The translations under genes were made by a program, and so were the position numbers. From contig JAUWLH010000039.1 in assembly GCA_030613835.1 (NCBI GenBank), forward strand, positions 1 through 10,440: a stretch of 10,440 nucleotides of DNA, read 5' to 3'. Positions 6,171-10,440 of the stretch are shown here, piece by piece; within the stretch, counting starts at the first letter, position 1, and every line of letters begins with the position of its first letter. The stretch comes from Candidatus Bathyarchaeota archaeon. Lineage in GTDB: Archaea; Thermoproteota; Bathyarchaeia; TCS64. The notes below the pieces were generated by a model. That model made no database searches. It had not been told where the DNA came from and was given only the letters and a program-made list of their open reading frames with translations.

Positions 6171-7650
6171 ATGATAGTAGCCCTGCTACTACCTCCATTA
6201 GTGGGTCTAGGATTGGTCTTGGGTATATGCCAATCAGTATGGATAGCACGCAAAGCAGGATCATGGGGACTGTCATCACCCATCCTGCCTCCTTGGTATC
6301 CTTCAAGTGCTCTGGCAACGGGCCATAGAAGATCTGCCTCATGGTCCACATAGTGTAAGCCACCGTCAACGCAGTGGATAGTATGGCTGCGAGGGCCAAC
6401 AGGAAATTACCTGAGATGGCTCCGATCCCCGGTTCAAAGGCGCCCATGTAGATCATCATCTTGGACGGGAACCCGATGGTTGGGGGTATCCCTGAGATAC
6501 TCATGGCTCCTATCATGAAAGCGAGGGCGGTTATTGGCATCTTGTCGGCTAGTCCGCCGAGCTGCCTGATGTCTCTGATCCCTGTCTGGTGCATGATGGT
6601 TCCTACACTAAGGAACAGAACCGCCTTTCCAAGCCCGTGACTGATGTAGTGCATCATTGCCCCGGTGACCCCCATGGTGCCCGCGCTGGCGATGCCGATG
6701 AATATGTATCCCATCTGGCTCATGCTGGAATACGCCAGTAGACGCTTGATATCCGTCTGGGCCATGACCATAAACCCTCCGTAGAGCATTGTGGCAAAGC
6801 CCCAGATGAACAGCAACGTAAAGTTGGCGTCAATTACCCCGGTTATGGGCAGTAGCAACCTTACGATTGCGTATGCCGCTAATCCGATCATGGCGGGGCT
6901 CAGCAGGGCGCTGATGGGTGTGGGTGCCTCCGCGTGCGCGAAGGGTAGCCAGATGTGGAGCCCGAACATTGCCATCTTTACTGTCAAGCCTAGCAGCATA
7001 CTGATTACGACGAAACCCGCGTATCTGTTTCCTGCTAGGGAAGCGAGGGCGGAGATTTCGAATGTCCCTGTTAGCGCGAACGCTGAAAGGGCTCCAGTTA
7101 CAAAGATGACTGCTCCCACGATGGACCATAGAAGATACATGAGGGCGATCTTTTCACGCTCGCCTGAGCCGTACACGTTGATGAGCGCCCATGAGGGTAT
7201 GATCATCAACTCGAAGAAGAAGTAGAACTCGAACAGATTCGTACTGAGCACCACCCCCAGCATGCTGGTGATGTAGGCAAGGTAAAGAGCGTAGTATGTG
7301 GCGTGTGCCTTTGGGTTCTCCTGGTGATGGTACTGCTCATGGATGCTGTGATCCATATAAGCGTTGGAGTATATCACCATAATCACTCCCAGCACAGAGA
7401 CCGTCAATGCGATAGGTATGCTAAGGCCGTCGGCGTAGAGCCCAAAGACAATACCTGGAAGCCAAGTTATGTACTCGCCAACCGGGTTTTCCGCCACGCT
7501 CCCAAGGAGGCTGGCGAAGTAAACTGTACTGTAAAGTAGTGGAACTAGTGCTACCCAGCTTGCCTTCTTGCCTATGCTCCTTCCCGCGAAGTAGACTATG
7601 GGCATGAAGACAATTGGGAGGAGAACGGCTAACCAAAGTGATCCGAACAT
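6169..7650 (-). CDS. Complex I antiporter-like subunit, NuoM/FpoM type (copy 1)
   Basis: A second NuoM-like proton channel subunit, 493 aa from the ATG at 7650, with about 14 helices. Visible landmarks are E147 in YFFFELMIIPSW, K225 in LTVKMAMFGLHIWLPFAHAE, the loop motif EAPTPISALL, K302 in QTDIKRLLAYSSMSQMGY, K342 in SHGLGKAVLF and K397 in GIPPTIGFPSKM. At the TM8 lysine position of bacterial NuoM there is G256 (AMIGLAAYAIVR). TM12 carries K where bacterial NuoM has E. K342, at the NuoL-type HxxxK position, is absent from copy 2 (I there). A histidine-rich loop (HSIHEQYHHQ, 101-110) follows TM3. A longer reading begins at an ATG at 7665 and overlaps nuoL, but the perfect GGAGGT at 7658-7663 is seven bases before the ATG at 7650, one base after the nuoL stop. 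Position after nuoL matches nuoLM order. Confidence 0.9.
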   Translation of the reverse strand: MFGSLWLAVLLPIVFMPIVYFAGRSIGKKASWVALVPLLYSTVYFASLLGSVAENPVGEYITWLPGIVFGLYADGLSIPIALTVSVLGVIMVIYSNAYMDHSIHEQYHHQENPKAHATYYALYLAYITSMLGVVLSTNLFEFYFFFELMIIPSWALINVYGSGEREKIALMYLLWSIVGAVIFVTGALSAFALTGTFEISALASLAGNRYAGFVVISMLLGLTVKMAMFGLHIWLPFAHAEAPTPISALLSPAMIGLAAYAIVRLLLPITGVIDANFTLLFIWGFATMLYGGFMVMAQTDIKRLLAYSSMSQMGYIFIGIASAGTMGVTGAMMHYISHGLGKAVLFLSVGTIMHQTGIRDIRQLGGLADKMPITALAFMIGAMSISGIPPTIGFPSKMMIYMGAFEPGIGAISGNFLLALAAILSTALTVAYTMWTMRQIFYGPLPEHLKDTKEAGWVMTVPMILLCVLSILIGIYPRPILDPLMEVVAGLLS

Positions 7651-7651
7651 T

Positions 7652-9835
7652 TTAGGTACCTCCATTGAGCAGCATACCGAATATTATTGCCAGTAGCATG
7701 ATCACAATGTAGAGTATGTTCATGCTCAGCAATCCGGTCTGGCTCTTCTTTGCTTTATGATATATACTGATGACGGCGGCTGGGAAGCTGGTGTTGATGA
7801 GGCCAAATATGGCTCCCTCCTCAACCACCTCGTACATAACGTCGCTTGCAGACTGTGTAGCAGATGCGACAGCGTCGCTCAACGGGATCAGGACCTTTGC
7901 CTCGAAGCCGTTATAGAGGGCATGTGTCAAACCCAGTGTACCGTCAACGAAGACCCTGTAGAAGAAGGCGTTCATGTACCACCTGTTCCATAAGAAGTTG
8001 TGGATAGATTTCCTTATGCTGCTCTTCTGGACCCAGGTCCAGGAATCCCAGTTCTTGGTCCAGTAAAAGTTGTAGCCAAGGAAACCGCCAACGCTCAAAG
8101 CCAATGCGCTCAGCCCTGCCCCTATCCATTTGGTCGTGGCACTGATGTGTGGCACATGCAAGTTTTCCGCGACCTCATGAGGTAGCAATACCTCTACCAT
8201 GTGGTGAAGCTGCTTCTCGATGAAGACCTCCGGGTTAAGACTTGGGTAGAACACCCCGGCTAATCCCAGAACTCCCGTTATTATGAATAATCCAACAAGT
8301 ATGGCGATGGGCCATATCATCACGTTGGGTGACTCATGCGGGGCATGTCCATGGTGCTCCAGGTCCTGTATGAACTCACTTGCCTCCCCCCGGAAGGTCA
8401 AGCTAATAAACCGTATGCTGTATGCGAACGTCATGGCCGCGGAGACCACTCCAACGCCCAGGAGGACGTATGCCAACGGGGTTCCAGCCTGCATTGCCGC
8501 CAGGAACACCGCATCCTTGCTCCAGAACCCACTGAATGGCGGGACCCCGGATAAGCTTAGGGTCGCCAATCCCATGAGGATGTACGTCCACTTCATGTAC
8601 TTCTTCAGTCCACCCATGTTGAACGTGTAGATTGTGTGGACTGAGTGTATCACCGACCCCGCTCCGAGGAACAACGCCGCCTTGAACATGGCATGACTAG
8701 CAAGGTGATAGATTCCCGCTGTCAAACCCGGAAGGTACGCATCCTTGCTGAACCCGGACAGCCCCAGACCCAGCATCATGTAACCAATCTGGCTTACCGT
8801 AGAGTACGCCAAGATCTTCTTAAGCTCAACGGCTACCAGCGCCTGACTTGCAGCCAGGAAACAGGTGAATGCACCTACAATCGCAATTGTTATAAAATAT
8901 ACCTGCGCCTCGGGAAGGTGCAACGTCCATGTTCCAACATAGAATATTGGACTCATTCTTGCGACTAGGTATACGCCCGCCTTGACCATGGTGGCCGCGT
9001 GGATAAGCGCTGATACGCTGGTGGGACCAGCCATGGCCTCAGGAAGCCACTCGTGGAGCGGGAACTGAGCCGACTTTCCGATGGGACCTCCAAGTAGTAG
9101 TACCCCGAACAAGGCTACCAAGCCGGGGACGCTGGCCATTTGGGTGAGCCATACCTCGCTGGTTTGCATTAGTTCTACGTAGTTGAATGTGCCTGCGAAG
9201 TAGTACAGTATGAAGATGGCTGCCAGGATTAGCACGTCACCGATGCCGGTGACCACGAATGCCTTCATGCCGGCGTGGCTTGGTGGATACATCTCGGTTG
9301 GAGGTGGACCTCCCAGCCATCTTTCCTTTTTGTCTCGGTAATAGTAGCCGATCAACCCGTAGCTACAGATGCCTACTCCTTCCCAGCCGATCATGGTCAT
9401 GACCAGGTTGTCGGCTAGTACCAGTAGAAGCATGCTTCCTATGAAGTATAGGAACAAGAACCAGTAACGAGTGAGTCCCTCGTCCCCATGCATGTAACTG
9501 ATGCTGTAGACCACGATTAGGAAGCTGATGAGAGCTACCACATTACAGATGATGATGCTCAACGGGTCAACCAAGACTCCGAAGTCAAGTGGGGTGCCAT
9601 TGGGCAGTGTCATCCATGTAATTAGTTTGATATCTCCGGGGGTGTGTCCCTCAAAGAGATAGGGAATCATCATCGCGGCTGAGACGACTGCCGAGAACGC
9701 GAAAGCGACGGCCCCGTAGTCTCTAACTTTGTTGTTGATCCTTCCTAGTACGGGCATCATTAGTGCCCCGAATATTGGCAGCATCCAAGCAAGGAATGGC
9801 CATGGATGTTCCAGAATTATCTCTATTACGCTCAT
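7652..9835 (-). CDS. nuoL: Complex I antiporter-like subunit NuoL/FpoL, with long lateral helix
   Basis: NuoL is the distal proton-pumping subunit; its C-terminal lateral helix runs along the other antiporter subunits and ends in a last membrane helix. The 727-residue protein shows E152 in MIGWEGVGICSYGLIGYYYR, K254 in GPIGKSAQFPLHEWLPEAMA, K285 in AATMVKAGVYLVAR, K339 in ELKKILAYSTVSQIGYM, K385 in HAMFKAALFLGAGSVIH and K440 in PPFSGFWSKD, all NuoL signatures. A histidine-rich loop lies at 494-500. After a helix at about 569-591 comes the lateral-helix region (about 603-700), then a final membrane helix (704-724). E. coli NuoL is 613 residues, and much of the excess here is in and around the lateral helix. 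The ATG at 9835 shares one base with the upstream stop (TAATG) and has AGGAG at 9846-9850, ten bases away. Confidence 0.94.
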   Translation of the reverse strand: MSVIEIILEHPWPFLAWMLPIFGALMMPVLGRINNKVRDYGAVAFAFSAVVSAAMMIPYLFEGHTPGDIKLITWMTLPNGTPLDFGVLVDPLSIIICNVVALISFLIVVYSISYMHGDEGLTRYWFLFLYFIGSMLLLVLADNLVMTMIGWEGVGICSYGLIGYYYRDKKERWLGGPPPTEMYPPSHAGMKAFVVTGIGDVLILAAIFILYYFAGTFNYVELMQTSEVWLTQMASVPGLVALFGVLLLGGPIGKSAQFPLHEWLPEAMAGPTSVSALIHAATMVKAGVYLVARMSPIFYVGTWTLHLPEAQVYFITIAIVGAFTCFLAASQALVAVELKKILAYSTVSQIGYMMLGLGLSGFSKDAYLPGLTAGIYHLASHAMFKAALFLGAGSVIHSVHTIYTFNMGGLKKYMKWTYILMGLATLSLSGVPPFSGFWSKDAVFLAAMQAGTPLAYVLLGVGVVSAAMTFAYSIRFISLTFRGEASEFIQDLEHHGHAPHESPNVMIWPIAILVGLFIITGVLGLAGVFYPSLNPEVFIEKQLHHMVEVLLPHEVAENLHVPHISATTKWIGAGLSALALSVGGFLGYNFYWTKNWDSWTWVQKSSIRKSIHNFLWNRWYMNAFFYRVFVDGTLGLTHALYNGFEAKVLIPLSDAVASATQSASDVMYEVVEEGAIFGLINTSFPAAVISIYHKAKKSQTGLLSMNILYIVIMLLAIIFGMLLNGGT
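7658..7663 (-). promoter_or_regulatory. Shine-Dalgarno site inside the end of nuoL
   Basis: A perfect GGAGGT on the minus strand encodes the last glycines of NuoL and lies seven bases before the ATG at 7650. It places the start of the NuoM-like copy 1 after the nuoL stop, not at the overlapping ATG at 7665, and indicates coupled translation. Confidence 0.75.
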
Positions 9836-10440
9836 TATAGAACAGCTCCTATGTAGTTGCCAAGTCCCTCTATCAGGGACTTTGAGGCTTCAGATGCGAA
9901 GCCCACTATCGGGCCGGGGTAGAACCCAAGCACGATGATGAGCACGGCCATTACCATGCCCACTCCCACCATCAGCAGGGGGGCTTCCTTTGCCTCGATG
10001 GTATCCTCTGTTCTCTTGGAGAGCAGAGTGATCAAGACTCGGAGATAGTAAGCCATGCTTAGGGTGCTGTTGAGTACCCCCGCTAACGCCAGTATGGAAA
10101 TTCCCGCTCCTATCGATGCGTTGAACAGGATGAACTTGCTGATGAACCCGCTTGTGCCGGGTACGCCGCCGAGACCCATGAACGCCACGAAGATTGATAG
10201 TGTTGTCCATGGCATCATCCTTCCCACACCCTTTAACTTGTTGATGTCTCGGGTGCCCGTCTCGTGGACTATACTGCCCACAGATAGGAAAGCCATCCCC
10301 TTCATGAGGGAGTGGTTGAAGATGTGCAGGAAAGTGCCTAGCAGTCCATAGGTCAGACCAGATGAAATGCCGATAAGCATGTAACCAACCTGTCCGATGC
10401 TGCTGTATGCCAGCATCCTCTTCAAGTCGTTCTGGCGGAG
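9835..10440 (-). CDS. Complex I antiporter-like subunit, NuoN/NuoM/MrpD type (partial)
   Basis: The C-terminal 201 residues of a fourth antiporter-type subunit; the reading frame stays open to the window edge, so the N-terminus is missing. The visible part starts within QNDLKRMLAYSSIGQVGYML (the TM9-10 lysine motif), followed by HIFNHSLMKGMAFLSVGSIV (HxxxK pattern), HETGTRDINKL, GGVPGTSGFISKF (TM12 lysine) and the C-terminal LGFYPGPIVG. By eye this HxxxK and TGTRDI pattern is closer to NuoM-, NuoL- or MrpD-type proteins than to typical bacterial NuoN, but its place in the operon could make it the N subunit. It ends in TAATG with nuoL. The TTG near 10425 is internal, not a start. Exact subunit assignment needs the missing half. 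Confidence 0.85.
   Translation of the reverse strand, partial: LRQNDLKRMLAYSSIGQVGYMLIGISSGLTYGLLGTFLHIFNHSLMKGMAFLSVGSIVHETGTRDINKLKGVGRMMPWTTLSIFVAFMGLGGVPGTSGFISKFILFNASIGAGISILALAGVLNSTLSMAYYLRVLITLLSKRTEDTIEAKEAPLLMVGVGMVMAVLIIVLGFYPGPIVGFASEASKSLIEGLGNYIGAVL

Noticed and set aside
10423..10425. The TTG near the right edge as the start of the last gene.
   Set aside because: The frame stays open to the window edge and the residues before it (LRQND) complete the conserved QxDLKR motif of antiporter subunits, so the gene is cut by the window.
1..10440. CRISPR arrays, insertion sequences, tRNA or rRNA genes and phage or defence genes.
   Set aside because: I saw no regularly spaced repeats, transposase-like frames, terminal inverted repeats or RNA gene signatures; coding density by energy-metabolism genes is high throughout.
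4665..10440. The membrane genes as an Mrp-type sodium/proton antiporter operon and not complex I.
   Set aside because: NuoL has the complex I lateral helix and final membrane helix and no small Mrp subunits (E, F, G) are present; however, the upstream partial gene could be MrpD-like, so this is not fully excluded.

Overview
This window most likely comes from an archaeon, probably of euryarchaeotal type. Starts carry Shine-Dalgarno sites complementary to the usual 16S tail, intergenic regions hold TATA-like boxes and poly-T terminators, an AsnC/Lrp one-domain regulator is present, and the haem chaperone is the CxxxY type known from archaea and some bacteria. A Thermoplasmatota- or Archaeoglobi/ANME-like lineage would fit, but I cannot place it from sequence alone.

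Layout. Positions 1-1838 (+) hold three cytochrome c maturation genes: ccmE, ccmA and ccmB. Positions 1842-2995 (-) hold tatC and tatA, the twin-arginine translocase, convergent with ccmB and only 3 bp from it. Positions 3088-3597 (-) hold an AsnC/Lrp regulator. Divergent from it, at 3723-4514 (+), is a twin-arginine-signal, two-CxxCH protein resembling split-Soret cytochrome c. A double poly-T termination zone follows (4534-4662). From 4665 to the right edge (-) runs the distal part of a complex I-like operon: four consecutive antiporter-type membrane subunits, transcribed leftward in the order partial NuoN/M/MrpD-like, NuoL, NuoM-like 1, NuoM-like 2, with almost no space between genes. The only non-coding stretches of note are 2996-3087, 3598-3722 and 4515-4664; none exceeds 300 bp.

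How it fits together. The left half is a compact c-type cytochrome locus. Tat would export the folded split-Soret-like protein, and the Ccm system would attach haem to its two CxxCH motifs outside the membrane, so the locus encodes both a substrate and two machines it needs. The right half is the proton-pumping arm of a Nuo/Fpo/Fqo-type complex.

The most interesting point is the pumping arm. It has one more antiporter-like gene than the canonical L-M-N set, the two M-like genes look like a tandem duplication, and NuoL has a lateral-helix region that appears about 30 residues longer than usual. Together these suggest an enlarged complex I with an extra pumping module. The electron-input subunits lie outside the window.
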